From Megaleporinus macrocephalus (taxonomy: Eukaryota > Chordata > Actinopteri > Characiformes > Anostomidae), in NCBI GenBank assembly GCA_021613375.1, contig CM038718.1:43274166-43338165 (forward strand): a stretch of DNA of 64,000 nucleotides, in the 5' to 3' direction. Under the pieces are notes generated by a model. That model saw nothing but the letters and a program-made list of their open reading frames with translations. It had not been told where the DNA came from and did not search any database. Position numbers and translations under genes: made by a program. Of the stretch, positions 44,921 through 56,662 are shown piece by piece; within the stretch, counting starts at the first letter, position 1; every line of letters starts with the position of its first letter.

Positions 44921-45455
44921 ACTATTTAATTCTGCAGACCTCCCTGCACGTCTGCCTGAATTGTTCGTGAACGGTAAACGCTGGCATCAAAATTTTTCAA
45001 ATCTCACACAAAAGGCCCCCCAAAGTGAAGCCTAAGCCCAGTTACCCCAATGACACAGACGTTTCCTGGAAGTGCGCCGCGGCCTTCTCCAGAACACAGC
45101 TAAGAAACACGCTGAACCTTCCTTTCACTCCGAAACCGTTTCTTTGTAAAACCCCTCAATGACATCATCTCCAGTCCTACAGAAAAAAATCAGGTCCACG
45201 TGCATTAATCTCCGCCCTCCCAGTCTGATGAGTCTGATGTTTAATAAGGTGGTGTTTGAATGCGCTTGAGCATTAGCTCTCCCGCGGAGCTGAATTCCAC
45301 CCAGGCTGACCTTTGCGGAGGCGGAGAGTGAAAGGGAGTGGAGCATTAGCTCATAAGCCGTCATGCTTTAGCATAACAGCAATTAAATACGCCAGAGGGG
45401 TTTGGAAGGAGGAGGAGAGATGAGGTGCGAGTAGATGCTAGTCCCCTTGGGATGA
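44921..45455. other. Non-repetitive intronic block
   Basis: Higher-complexity sequence with no recognised repeat. The minus open frame at 45125-45364 has no domain, and splicing phases do not need an exon here. Confidence 0.4.
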
Positions 45456-46160
45456 AGTCAAGGATGGCAATGAGGCAACACTAGTATTGCTTACTTATCA
45501 TTTCACCCTTAAAATAGCCAATACAGGCAAAAACTATTCTAGCAAAGGCCCATTTTAGGAAAGTCTGTCCACTTGATGGCCAGCAGTTAGGCTACTTCCA
45601 GTAGACTCTGTATGTTTGAATGGGGTGAGATTGAAATGCTTTAAAAAAATCAAATTAGCTTTTTAAAAAGATTTTAAATTAGTGGTAAAATCAGATTTTA
45701 AAAATCTTAGTCAACAAAAACACTGCCAACAATTAAGGAGTGTGGGCAGAATGCTCGCAATGAATAAAAGAGTAAACATTAAATAAAAGAATGATAGCTG
45801 ATAGAAACAATGCTATCAATCAATCAATCAATCAACCTTATTTAATCTCGGAAATACATTGAGGGGTGACCCTCATTTTCAATGCAGCCGAGCATTTACA
45901 TTTTAAGGGACTGAAAGCAAAATGAGCAAAAATAATAATAATAATAAACAAAATACAAATTTTAAATAAATATTTAATATAGATGCATAAAATATAATAT
46001 AAAAAATGTTAGAAAAAATTAATAAAAGAATATAAAACTAGAATAAAATAAAATACATACAAGATAATAAAAAGTTGAAATACTAATAAAAAATACTCAT
46101 TAAAACAAATAGATAATGATAATAATAAAATAATAAAAATAATAAATAATAAAAATAATA
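45456..46160 (-). repeat. Retroelement-like 3' end and A/T-rich tract
   Basis: (AATC)n at 45814-45836 then AACCTTATTTAATCTCGGAA, ATACATTGAGGGGTGACCCT is the reverse of a common fish retroelement 3' end. Positions 45925-46160 are A-rich with TAATAATA runs. Positions 45456-45810 are unrecognised. Confidence 0.5.
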
Positions 46161-46740
46161 AAACAAAACCCTGAAAACGACCCTGCTTCGGTACCCTCAA
46201 GATTGAAATAAAATTCCTCAGAAGGTTGTGACAACGTTATTCGACAAGGTTGTGAGAATATAGGGGCAACGTTGTCAGTACATTGTAAGTACATTGTCAG
46301 TACATTGTCAGTACATTGTTACAACAAAAGTTGCTTAGCATAAAAGAACGCTAGCACCATCTTCCTAGCTGATCAAAACAATATCAAACTTGAAAGAACA
46401 CCAGCGGAGCCAATAAACAATAAAACTATGCCAGCAAACAGTGCTTAAAAAGAATGATAGAACAGCCTGATGCTAACGTTAGCAGCTCCATGATGCTAGC
46501 TGACAGAAATAACAACGGAGGATTAGCAGCACAACCCAGCAATGCTGTTGTGTTACTGTACTATGACTTTCTTGGCAACTCAGCAAATCTCCATGCAGAT
46601 ATGAAGAACATATGAAGGAGTGTAGAAAACAACATATGTTGAGTGTCAACGTTGTGGATGCTAGCGGTACCCAAAAAAAGATGCTATGCTAACAATAATG
46701 AAACATAAGCAGTAACGTGCTAAGCTGACAAATTTAGCTG
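46161..46740. other. Intronic sequence, unrecognised
   Basis: Includes a short triplication of GTACATTGTCA at about 46275-46320. No other structure seen. Confidence 0.35.
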
Positions 46741-47550
46741 TCATTCATTCTCGACCACATTGTTCTGCTGACTCATCTCTGGAACCTCATCTTCAAAAGC
46801 CTGCTCCGAATCCTCCTCCTCTTATTAACGTCTCATTCGGGCCAGCGAACTCAACCTGACGCTACATGCGGAGGAGATGGCACATCTTCAGAGGCTTTTC
46901 TTCCCAGAATTCCTGCAGATTCACTTGAAAAGTTGCCCCTAAGCAAGCGTGTCTGCCAACGACCCCGTCGGCCCTCCTGGCGGAGCTGATGTAGAGCATT
47001 ACTCATGGAGATTATCGCTAACGCCTTTTTCCTGCTCCACAGGACGTCATCATCCTGGAACTCTTCCGTTCACCCACTGACCTTGACAACTGAACTCTTG
47101 CTGTGCCAATGCGTCTGAAAGCCCTGGGATGCGGCCAGGGCTCCTCACGCCACTTCCATGTTCGCGCCTGCTGTACAGCACAAGCCAGTGTGGAGCAGAA
47201 ACATGATCTGGTAAGTAGTTCCATTGAAAACAGGCCGGTACTGAAGCAGAGCATCGGGGGCCAGTCGTTCTGGCTAATAACCTCATCATGGAGCCATAAA
47301 TAAGCATGACAGGGAGCTAAACAGTCCGGTTTGATGTCTGTATTCCGGGAAGCGCATGGACGCTAAAGATCTAAAGAAGGCCTGGAGGTATGTCTCGCAG
47401 TCACAACACGCACATGACACTCAGCACTGGCTGTAAAGTATGAATCCTGTGGAAGAAATGTCACGCATTCCTATAAAGACCAGGTGCTGGAGCAGGTCTG
47501 AACAGCCTTCAGACGCAGTGCTATGTTTTTTGAAAGGCCCCCTATTATGT
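46741..47550. other. Non-repetitive intronic block
   Basis: Three overlapping open frames (47018-47254 and 47050-47307 minus; 47103-47303 plus). None has a fibulin-like Cys pattern, and the frame that begins Cys-Cys meets an early stop. Not annotated as an exon. Confidence 0.4.
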
Positions 47551-47859
47551 AGGGTCAAAGGTACGGACACATGGATATGAAACTCCTGGGCCGAACTCTA
47601 AAGATGCTAGCTTAACGATGACCTATGCCTAATAACTACACAGCCTAGTCACATTATTATGACATTATTATGTGATTGGAGCCACTGATTTGCTGATTTG
47701 GCTCTGAATCCATCCTTGCAGATCATGTACACAGTCACCAAACATGTCTACTCTGGGGCAGATGGGATCTTCCAGCAAGACAAGACTAGAAATGTCCCAC
47801 AGTGGTTGGAAGAGCTGACCAAGACTTCCCCCAGTACGACCCCAGACCCCATTTATCAT
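47551..47859. other. Degraded repeat-like sequence
   Basis: Text such as ATCTTCCAGCAAGACAAGAC, near a stretch resembling a Tc1 catalytic region, suggests a very old transposon fragment. Weak. Confidence 0.25.
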
Positions 47860-49500
47860 CAACACTCTAGCAACCAATTGGAATACCACAGTAACCATTT
47901 AGCAACACATTGACAACCACCAGGGATACCATAACAACATCCTTGCAACACCTTACCAAGCACCTGGGATACCATAGCATCCGCTTATTAACACCTAAGC
48001 TACCACCTATTATATACCATAGTAACCATTCACCTTATTAACACCCTAGCAACCACCTAAAATACTATAGCAATGTCTTTGAAACACCTTAGCAACCACC
48101 CAGAATACCACAGTATGAACTTAACACCTAAGCTACCATCTATTACATACCATAGTAACCATTCACCTTATTAACAACCTAGCAACAACCTAGAATACAG
48201 CAGAAACCACTTATTAACACCTTAGCAACCACCTAAAATATCAAAGCAATGTCGTTGCAACACCTTAGCAACCACCTACAATATCATGGCAATGTTTTTG
48301 CAACACCTTAGCAACCACCTAAAATACCATAACAACATCCTTGCATCACCTTAACAAGCACCTGGGATACCATAGCATCCACTTATTAACACCTAAGCTA
48401 CCACCTATTATATACCATAGTAACCATTCACCTTATTAACACCCTAGCAACCACCTAAAATATCATAGCAATGTTTTTTGCAACACTCTAGCAACCACCT
48501 AAAATACTATAGCAATGTCTTTGCAACTCATAAGCAACCACCCAGAATACCACAGCATGAACTTATTAACACCTAAGCTACCATCTATTACATACCATAG
48601 TAACCATTCACCTTATTAACAACCTAGCAACAACCTAGGATACCGCAGAAACCACTTATTAACACCTTAGCAACCACCTAAAATATCAAAGCAATGTCGT
48701 TGCAACCCCTTAGCAACCACCTAAAATACCACAACAACATCCTGGAAACACTTTAGCAAGCACCTAAGCTACCACCTACTAGATACCATACTAACTATTT
48801 ACACCCTAGCAACCACCTGGGATACCATAGCGGTGTCTTTGCAACACTCTAGCAACCACCTAAAATAATATAGCAATATTTTTGCAACACCTTAGCAACC
48901 ACCTAAATATCATAGCAATGCTTTTGCAACACCTTAGCAACCACCTAAAATACCATAACAACATCCTTGCAACACTTTAGCAAGCACCTGTGGTACCATG
49001 GCAACCACTTATTAACACCTAAGCAACCACCTAAAATATCATAGTAGCTGTTCACCAACACCCTAGCAACCACCTAGGATACTGCAGAAACCACATATTA
49101 ACACCTTAACAACCACCTGAAATAAAATAGCAATGTCCTTGCAACACCTTTGCAACCAACTAAAATACCATAGCAATGACTTTGCAACACCTTAGCAACT
49201 ACCTGAGACACAATAGCAAGCACCTAAAAAACCATAATAACCAGTCACCAACACCTTAGCAACCACCTGGGACACAAAAGTTAGCACTTATTAACACCTT
49301 AGCATTTGCCTTAAATAACACCTTAACAACCACATGGGATACCATAGCAACCACCTAAAATACCATAACAACTATTCACTAACACCCTAGCAACCACCTA
49401 AAATACAATAGCAATATCCTTGCAGGAACTTAGCAACCACCTGGCACACCACAGTAACCATTTAGTAACGACTTAGCAACCACCTGAGATACCAACAGCA
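47860..49500. repeat. Degenerate minisatellite family F (CTTAGCAACCACCT type), copy 2
   Basis: Dozens of loose units of CCTTAGCAACCACCTAAAAT, ACCATAGCAATGTCTTTGCA and ACCTAAGCTACCACCTATTA. Some ~480-bp blocks recur nearly intact (for example about 48105-48240 and 48540-48680), so there is a second level of duplication. Related to 22756-23300. Confidence 0.92.
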
Positions 49501-50095
49501 CAAAGGATGATCTTTGAGTGAATCTGAAATAAATCAAAGCTCTCTGACTGCTGCACAGCACTGGATATATAGAAATGACTGGACGCACAGTGACCAAAAC
49601 TGACCTCACCAACAACGGAATCATAACTATCCTGAACCGAAACCTTTCTAATGTGATTATCTGTGGTCTTACTCCAGGGAGGCTGATATCAAAACATTGT
49701 ACGTAATATGAACAGAAATAACTAGCTCGTAAGGATGCTCTGTTCTCATGCTGTTCCATTTCTGGAAGTTCTCGCTTTTCGGCTCATTTCTACTGTTTGC
49801 ATCATCGGTCGAGTTCCTCTTCCAAGCCTTGCTTCCTATTTCTTCTTCTTAGGACGTTTACAATGAAGGGAACTGACGCGAACAGTGACCTTGAACACAT
49901 ACTTACGAAGAAATGCACAGTATCGTTTGTATATCGCTGCTGTCCCAGTATCTCCAAATTGAAAACTTTACAGGAGAGACCAAAAACTTCCTTATAACCC
50001 CAACAGCTAAGCAAACCCCTCCTAACGCACAACATGGAGTAACGTGACCCGTATTTATTTTATATGTTATTGTATGTAATGCTGAGCATCTCTTT
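49501..50095. other. Intronic sequence, mostly unrecognised
   Basis: A short family A fragment occurs at about 49935-49995. The minus open frame at 49430-49759 partly overlaps family F and has no domain. Confidence 0.35.
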
Positions 50096-50099
50096 GGTA

Positions 50100-50206
50100 T
50101 CCATCCATCGATCTATCCATTACCTTCCCCTTTATCCCGCTAGTCGGGGTCACGGGGAGACTGAAGCCTATCCCAGTGTCATTGGGCGAAGGCAGGGTAC
50201 ACCACC
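50100..50206. repeat. Dispersed family G (SINE/retroelement-tail-like), truncated copy
   Basis: CATCCATCGATCTATCCATT, CGGGGTCACGGGGAGACTGA, AGTGTCATTGGGCGAAGGCA. It breaks off at GGGTACACCACC, where the 20-bp array begins. Longer copies are at 51540-51815 (inverted) and 53585-53915. Confidence 0.75.
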
Positions 50207-51148
50207 TAACCACTACACCACCGTACTGACCACTAGACCACCGTACTGACCACTACACCACCATACTAACCACTACACCACCATACTAACCACTACACCA
50301 CCATACTAACCACTACACCACCATACTAACCACTACACCACCGTACTAACCACTACACCACCGTACTAACCACTACACCACCGTACTGACCACTACACCA
50401 CCGTACTGACCACTACACCACCATACTAACCACTACACCACCGTACTAACCACTACACCACCATACTAACCACTACACCACCGTACTAACCACTACACCA
50501 CCGTACTGACCACTACACCACCGTACTGACCACTACACCACCGTACTAACCACTACACCACCGTACTAACCACTACACCACCGTACTAACCACTACACCA
50601 CCGTACTGACCACTACACCACCGTACTAACCACTACACCACCGTACTAACCACTACACCACCATACTAACCACTACACCACCATACTAACCACTACACCA
50701 CCATACTAACCACTACACCACCATACTAACCACTACACCACCGTACTGACCACTACACCACCGTACTAACCACTACACCACCGTACTAACCACTACACCA
50801 CCATACTAACCACTACACCACCATACTAACCACTACACCACCATACTAACCACTACACCACCATACTAACCACTACACCACCGTACTAACCACTACACCA
50901 CCGTACTGACCACTACACCACCGTACTGACCACTACACCACCGTACTAACCACTACACCACCATACTGACCACTACACCACCATACTGACCACTACACCA
51001 CCATACTGACCACTACACCACCATACTGACCACTACACCACCGTACTGACCACTACACCACCATACTAACCACTACACCACCATACTAACCACTACACCA
51101 CCATACTAACCACTACACCACCGTACTAACCACTACACCACCGTGTCG
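50207..51148. repeat. 20-bp minisatellite (CACTACACCACCGTACTAAC)
   Basis: About 47 units, exactly 20 bases each, with two main variable positions (G/A in CCGTA or CCATA, and A/G in CTAAC or CTGAC). It lies between the truncated family G copy and that family's terminal CACCGTGTCGCC, so it is an in-situ expansion of the terminal motif. Confidence 0.97.
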
Positions 51149-51159
51149 CCCCAGACCAA

Positions 51160-51480
51160 TTGATTTTTTCAGAAATTACAAATACCAAGGTTATATTCAG
51201 TGTTTCAGACGCTGCTGGTTGGTTGCTAGTTGGCGCAGTGTTAGTGTCCTCCGCTCTGGACAAAGTTTACAGCTACAAGTGATCTGGCTGCTATCCGGCC
51301 ATTTCAGTAGCAGTGGTTCTCTCTTCCCCGACGCTGTGTTCATAAAAGAGCATGCACTCTCCTGTATCACTTCTTATACACTAACAACACATTGGTGTCA
51401 GAAGTGGGATTCCGCTCCCCTGGCGCAACACAAGCATGAGGCAGCACAAATACATCTGGACCTCCTAGTGGAGCAGCGGG
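51160..51480 (+). mobile_element. Possible LTR-retrotransposon fragment
   Basis: ACACATTGGTGTCAGAAGTG, GGATT at about 51387-51411 resembles the LTR end and primer-binding region of fish Gypsy-type elements. A TATA-like CATAAAAGAGCATGCACTC precedes it. No coding part follows; it would be a solo-LTR-type remnant. Confidence 0.35.
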
Positions 51481-51539
51481 TGCCCTGCAGCAATGCTCTG
51501 AGCAGGTGGTGTGACTGGCTGAGGCCTGTAGATGGGTCT

Positions 51540-51815
51540 GTGCCCATGTACACGCAGAGTAGGACGATCCGGGTTGGATTCCCGGTCCGGGTGGTTCTGT
51601 GTGGAGTGTGTATGTTCTCTCTGTGTTTGAGTGGGTTCCTCCGGGTACTCCGGTTTCCTCCCACAGTCCAAACACATGCATGTTAGGATGATCACTCACT
51701 CTAAACTGCCCGTAGGTGTACATGAGTGTGTGTTGGCTGGGATTGACACTGGGATTGGCTTCAGTCTCCCACATGAACCTGACTAGCGGGATAAACCGGA
51801 AGATGATGGACGGAT
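51540..51815 (-). repeat. Dispersed family G copy, inverted
   Basis: TTCCTCCGGGTACTCCGGTT, TCCTCCCACAGTCCAAACAC and GGGATTGGCTTCAGTCTCCC are the reverse complement of 53585-53915. The overlapping open frames at 51219-51834 are repeat-derived. Confidence 0.85.
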
Positions 51816-52456
51816 AAAACATACTAATCCACAAAGAACCTCAATAAACCTCATCTTGCCTCCAGTTGAGACAGAAGACAAATTTCAGGATTCAGGTGTC
51901 AACTTAACTGCAAACAAAAGGAGATACAGATGGGGCCAAACAAAGACTATCTAAAACATGACAGCAGTATTAGGAACCACCTGGAACAACAGGGGTAACA
52001 AATCACATATAACTGGAAACACTAGTGCATCTTGTGCACACTGATATACGGTAGCACACAAAAGGCTCAGGATTAAATGAGACCCGTCCTCAAATTATCC
52101 AAGATGTTCGGTTCCATAGGGGTACATAGGCTCAATGGCTCTCTTATGCCATTAAGTCTCTTATGGACGGACACTCTCCACAGTATACTCAGAGAAGCAT
52201 GTGGTGACATAATGTGGCACCGCTACAAATCTGGTCATTCTGCCCACCCACAGTCCCACCCCTCTGCTCATATGACCTCAGCATCCTCTGTTTGTTAAGC
52301 TAAACCGACCACATGGTCCACTTTATTTGGGATTTGTTGACAATCTCATTACATACCCACACAGGACGAATGTGGTGGAGCTGTTTAAACCTGTACGCAT
52401 CAGAAAATGTGAGTCTACAGTCAAGATGATGATGTGCAAGATGTTGTGAAAAACAA
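51816..52456. other. Intronic sequence, unrecognised
   Basis: No named repeat or exon. The plus open frame at 52077-52298 has no domain. Confidence 0.35.
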
Positions 52457-53042
52457 GGGTCTGTCTTAAAACCTAGTGAGGGTCTACACAGACATCATAG
52501 TATGCGCTCCCAACATGTAGACTGTCCCAATACTTACATACCTTAAACATGCTGTCTACTGAGGAACCTTATTTAGACCTGATTTTAAGGAAGCATCGAA
52601 CGCTTCCTCAGCCGCTAAGACAATCCCATGATGCAACACAGGCTAATCTAGGAGCAGTGAAGTGGTTTTAAAATGTGAGTTATTTTGATTCTCTCTGGAG
52701 TTTTAATGAGTTTCTGGTCATATAATCACACAAAACAGTTTTTTATTATCAACTCTGTAACGAGTCCTTCACCATTTACACTTTTATACTCCAGACATTA
52801 GCATTTATGCTAGCGGACTTTTAAGTCTCGGGCAATTGTTTTGGATGCCGGCCGGTATCTTAGCAACCAGCTAAACCACCGGTGGCGTGCTGCAGTGGGC
52901 GGGAACAAGCCGTGACGCAGTCTCTCTCTAACTAGAGCGTCTCAGTAATCTGTTTTATGAGGAGAGATGAGGAGAGAACACTGCTACTTACACAGCTGCT
53001 ACCTAGACAGCCTACTTAGACATTCACTAGGGTTTGAGACTT
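52457..53042. mobile_element. Inverted-repeat element E, copy 2
   Basis: Nearly identical over its whole length to 19540-20138, including AACGCTTCCTCAGCCGCTAA, GACAATCCCATGATGCAACA and GGTGGCGTGCTGCAGTGGGC. It lacks the last few bases of the right terminus. Confidence 0.88.
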
Positions 53043-53044
53043 AA

Positions 53045-53260
53045 TGAGAAAACTTAATGATGAATGGACCAATGGAAATGCTCTAAAACAGCTTGGAAGG
53101 AATTCTGGTTCCATTGACTTACACTGAAAGTAAAGACAGTTTTAGCTCTCTGCTGTGAAGTTATCATTTTGGAGAACTTTTCATGGGCAGTGATGATATG
53201 AGACAGAGTTTGGTGGTCCTGCAGGGTTGGACTCGACAGTTCTAGCTGTTGCAATGATGG
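53045..53260. repeat. Dispersed family A fragment
   Basis: GAATGGACCAATGGAAATGC, GGTTCCATTGACTTACACTG. The minus open frame at 53054-53254 lies in it. Confidence 0.65.
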
Positions 53261-53584
53261 GAGGAAAATTCCTATTGCACTTGAAAAAAGTATGAATCAT
53301 GAATTTTGACTTCCTCTGCACACAATTGTAGGACATGAGTGTCTAGCTGGATTAAACTGTGTTATTTTCAGATACTGCAGTTCCTGGAACAGCGACGTTC
53401 AGCTTAGTTCGCTTTCTGCAACAGCATTAATTATGAAAGACCTTGTTCAGTCAGAGCATATGTGTTGCAAGAGCTCTTCTGACACCGGCTTCACAGCTGT
53501 AGTTCAATCAGAGCCAAATTAGCATCGGTCGCAAAACAAAGGAAACATTATCAGTTATCGCCGCTGTCCAAAGAAAAACGCGTA
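53261..53584. other. Intronic sequence, unrecognised
   Basis: Nothing recognised apart from a short family A word at its right edge (GTCCAAAGAAAAACG). Confidence 0.35.
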
Positions 53585-53915
53585 TCTTTATCCATTATCT
53601 TCCACTAGTCGGGGTTATGAGGGGGGCTGGAGCCAATCCCAGCGTCATTGGGCAAAGGCGGGGTACACCATGGACAGGTCGCCAGTCCATGGCATGGCCA
53701 ACACACACTCATACACTCACACCTACGGGGAGTTTAGAGTGAGTGATCAACCTAACATGCATGTGTTTGGACTGTGGGAGGAAACCGGAGTACCCAGAGG
53801 AACCCACTCAAGCACGGGGAGAACATACACACTCCACACAGAACCACCCGGACCGGGAATCAAATTCAGATCATCTTGCTATGAGGCGTACACCACTGTG
53901 CCGCCTATGTATCTT
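53585..53915 (+). repeat. Dispersed family G copy, near full length
   Basis: ATTATCTTCCACTAGTCGGG, GCGTCATTGGGCAAAGGCGG, GGACTGTGGGAGGAAACCGG, ACGGGGAGAACATACACACT, then CACCACTGTGCCGCC. The plus open frames at 53670-54006 are repeat-derived. Confidence 0.85.
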
Positions 53916-53929
53916 CATTTTGGTCAATT

Positions 53930-54120
53930 TTTCTTTTTCTACCTCATTTGAACACAACAGTTGCTGTTTACATTGTGTGAAAGTTTCACTATGTATGGAC
54001 CAATAGAAATGCTTCAAAATAACTTGGAAATAATTCTGGTTCCATTGATTTACATTTAAAGTAAAGACAGTTTTTGGCCTCTCCAGTAAAAGTGCCAGTT
54101 TGGAAAGTCTCATAATAGTT
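53930..54120. repeat. Dispersed family A fragment
   Basis: ATGGACCAATAGAAATGCTT, GGTTCCATTGATTTACATTT, GGCCTCTCCAGTAAAAGTGC. Confidence 0.65.
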
Positions 54121-54159
54121 GGTGCGCTAAACAGTGTTAAACCTCAAAGACTGACTCGT

Positions 54160-54720
54160 ACCTGCACACTAGTGAACACACAAACTAGGGGGCACACTTG
54201 CCTGGAGCGGTGGGCAGCCCTATCCACAGTAGGGCTGTGTATTGGCAAGAGCCTGGCGATACAATACGTAACATGATACAGCGGTCACGATTCAGTATAT
54301 ACTGATATACTGCGATACTGCAAGTAAAGTGATTTACTGATTTTTCAAATCCTACTATTAAACACACCACTGTATGAACAGGTTTATCAATGCTTACAAT
54401 AGCACTGCGCCCTTGTGCTGCTTGTTAATGTTGGAGTGGAGCTGAAAATGGATTACAACACTGCTATCTAGTGGTCAGAGGTTTAAACACAACACACAAT
54501 GATTCACTGTCTGCCAGGAATCTGTGTATATTGTGTTTTTGAGAATCGATACAGTATCACTAAACATAATATCCCGATACTCGATATTTTTTTACAGTGC
54601 TAATCCACAGTGCCCAGAGGGGCCGTTGAGAGTAGACTTCTTGTTCAAGGGCATTTCAGTCACATCCTGACCTTCCAGTCACAAGGCTGGTTACCTAACC
54701 TCCAGCCAATGACCACCCTC
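54160..54720. repeat. Dispersed family C copy split by an hAT-type element
   Basis: The left part (GGCACACTTGCCTGGAGCGG) and right part (GTGCCCAGAGGGGCC, then CACAAGGCTGGTTACCTAAC) are continuous family C once the insertion at 54230-54602 is set aside. Confidence 0.8.
54230..54602. mobile_element. hAT-type MITE, 373 bp, with 8-bp target duplication
   Basis: It begins TAGGGCTGTGTATTGGCAAG and ends TTTTTTTACAGTGCTA. It is flanked by ATCCACAG at 54222-54229 and 54603-54610. No transposase is present. Confidence 0.88.
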
Positions 54721-55292
54721 AAACCACATCAGGTTGTTGAATAGTCTCCAATAAACGTGCATAGTCTGCCATTGTATGACGCCATGTGCCTAAAAAAATA
54801 GGTAGCATGAACTTTTTGGCTATTTCCAATTCTGTCTTTACATCTACATACAAGTCTAGGTAGTTGTTTTAATCTCCTCAAACAGTTCATATAGCCTAGA
54901 AAACGCTGAGCAAAACACCAGTAGACCACCAGCTTTGCTATTAATGGGCCAAGGGTGGTTCTCTATACTCTTGCTATTAGGGGTACTAAAGTTGACATGG
55001 TTAAAACACATGAAACTGTGCCCCATGTACTTATTTCATAGATAAAACCATTGAACTTTTTAATGATATACTCACTGCCAAACTGAAAATATGCTTGGTT
55101 TTCATTTCAGAAATCTGATCGCCTTAATGAAAAGCTTTATAGCTGCCATTAGAATGCAGATGGGTAGTATGGAATGATGTCACAGAGGTAGTCAAGAAGG
55201 AAATATGATACATAAAATATATGATTTGGCGTATTCCTGGAGTTGTCAACAAGTATAGACAACAGTGAGTGAAGAACAACTGTAGAACTCAC
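54721..55292. other. Intron flank downstream of coding exon 1
   Basis: The donor GTGAGT lies at 55292-55287. The rest is ordinary sequence with no repeat recognised; the minus open frame at 54729-54929 has no domain. Confidence 0.45.
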
Positions 55293-56571
55293 CTTCCTGG
55301 TTCTCTGGGTCAGCATACAGATAGTTTCTGTCCTCATCCCTCTCATCTTGGACCACTGTTGGTGAAGACCTGGGAGTCTCACGTTCCTTCAAACCCATGA
55401 CTGGTGAGACGGTGGCCTGGCTGATGTTGTATCCAGAGCTGGTGGAGTGAAGCCTTGTGTCAGGGTGAGTCCCATGCTTCCCGGTTCCTCTGTGATGACT
55501 GCCATGTCTCTCCCTGTGGATGGGATGAATACTGTTCCTTGCTTCTTCTTCATCATCCGTGAAACTATGTGTGGATGGAAGTGATGGTCTCTCTGTTTGG
55601 ATGGTCCATCCACCAACAGTTTCTGGCTCAGCAGGAGGACTCTCCTGTTCCAAGTCCTCTTTGGAGGTCGTCTCCTCTTCGTGATGTGCCGTAGCGGTGG
55701 GAACTATCGTTGGAGGAGAGGTCATGGTTTCCTCGGCATCGTACGTACCCAGCGTTTCTCTGAGCTCATTTCTGGTGCCTTCATGTCGACCCTCATGGGC
55801 TTCGGGACTCGCAGGTGAAGGCGAGCTTTCTGGCCTTGATGTTAACGAGTCGCTTTCAGGTAAGTAGTCATATTTCTCCATCTCCCCTAACTCGGATGGG
55901 TTCTCGGTGTAGACAGGTAAGACGTTGCTGGGGGGTCTAGGATGATGTCTGGTGGGCAATTCACCAGCAGGGCCTTCGTGTTTGGAGACATGAAGCTCGT
56001 TCCGCCTATCCTCAGTGCCGGCAGGCAGCAAGGGTTCCGTGTCTGAGTCGCAGTTGGGAATGGGGGAACACATCAGGTCGCCCCCTTCGTTTGGGCAGTG
56101 GCACACCTGGCATGGGTCCATGTGGAAGGAGTGGCCCGCTTCGTACCTCTGGGTTCTGTAGATGCACCCGATCCGCAAGCAATGGGGGCAGCCCTCGCCC
56201 GATTCCGAAAGGTCGATACAGTTCGGCGGGAGTTCAGGGCAAGGAATGAAGTGGCACCCTATCCTCCCACCACCTTTGGGGCAAGAGCATTCCGTGCTGC
56301 CAAAGTCCACCAAGTAGGACTCTCCTTCAGGAACCTTGCCGTTTCGGAATCCCGCACTGATGCAGTCGTAATACTGATACCCTTCACAAGTGCATCCTCG
56401 ACGCAAGCAAGCCGCGCAACACTTCCCGTCTTCCAACAGCTCCTCAAGGCAGTTGTCCAAAACTGGACAGTCCACTCCAGTGCAGTCCTTGTCACCCCAG
56501 CTTACGTGGAGGCAAAATAGCAGGAAAGTGCAGCTGATGCCTGTCAGATGAGCCCAAATTGGCTTGTTCAT
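55293..56571 (-). CDS. fbln2: fibulin-2 coding exon 1: signal peptide, Na and Nb domains
   Basis: ATG at 56571 opens 426 codons plus one base before the consensus donor GAAG|GTGAGT; the open frame continues into the intron to 55246, but those residues are not coding. Residues 1-26 form a signal peptide with a hydrophobic core (FLLFCLHVSWG). Residues 27-174 are the Cys-rich Na domain with 22 cysteines, including KCCAACLRRGCTCEGYQYY, VDFGSTECSC, CPELPPNC and CQVCHC. Residues 175-426 are the acidic, Ser/Thr/Pro-rich Nb domain without cysteine. It has one N-glycosylation site (Asn382-Ile-Ser). This N domain distinguishes fibulin-2 from fibulin-1. The protein is secreted to the extracellular matrix (family knowledge). 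Plus-strand open frames at 55597-55818 and 56098-56520 are antisense shadows. Confidence 0.97.
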
Positions 56572-56662
56572 TCTTGCACTGGAGTCCTACTGTATCCTAG
56601 GACGTCCAACAAGGCTTCAAACGGCACAGTGGGCTCCTTTGTGTGCTCGGACCTCTGTCGGC
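56572..56662 (-). other. fbln2: fbln2 5' untranslated part of the first coding exon
   Basis: In gene sense, a CT-rich run and GCATCGTAG end just before 56662, forming a good acceptor. The 91 bases from there to the ATG have no upstream in-frame ATG that I can see. The translation start therefore lies in a downstream exon, and the transcription start is in an upstream, non-coding exon. Confidence 0.75.

Noticed and set aside
47018..47307. Candidate anaphylatoxin-like exon (a Cys-Cys start on the minus strand)
   Set aside because: The Cys-Cys frame meets a stop after about ten codons and lacks the later cysteines; a full AT1 exon exists at 29170-29284.
50207..51148. Possible CRISPR-like or telomere-like array
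   Set aside because: Pure 20-bp tandem repeat with no spacers, explained by expansion of a retroelement-like terminus.
56098..56520. 140-codon plus-strand open frame opposite fbln2 coding exon 1
   Set aside because: Antisense shadow of the Cys-rich Na domain; no domain of its own.
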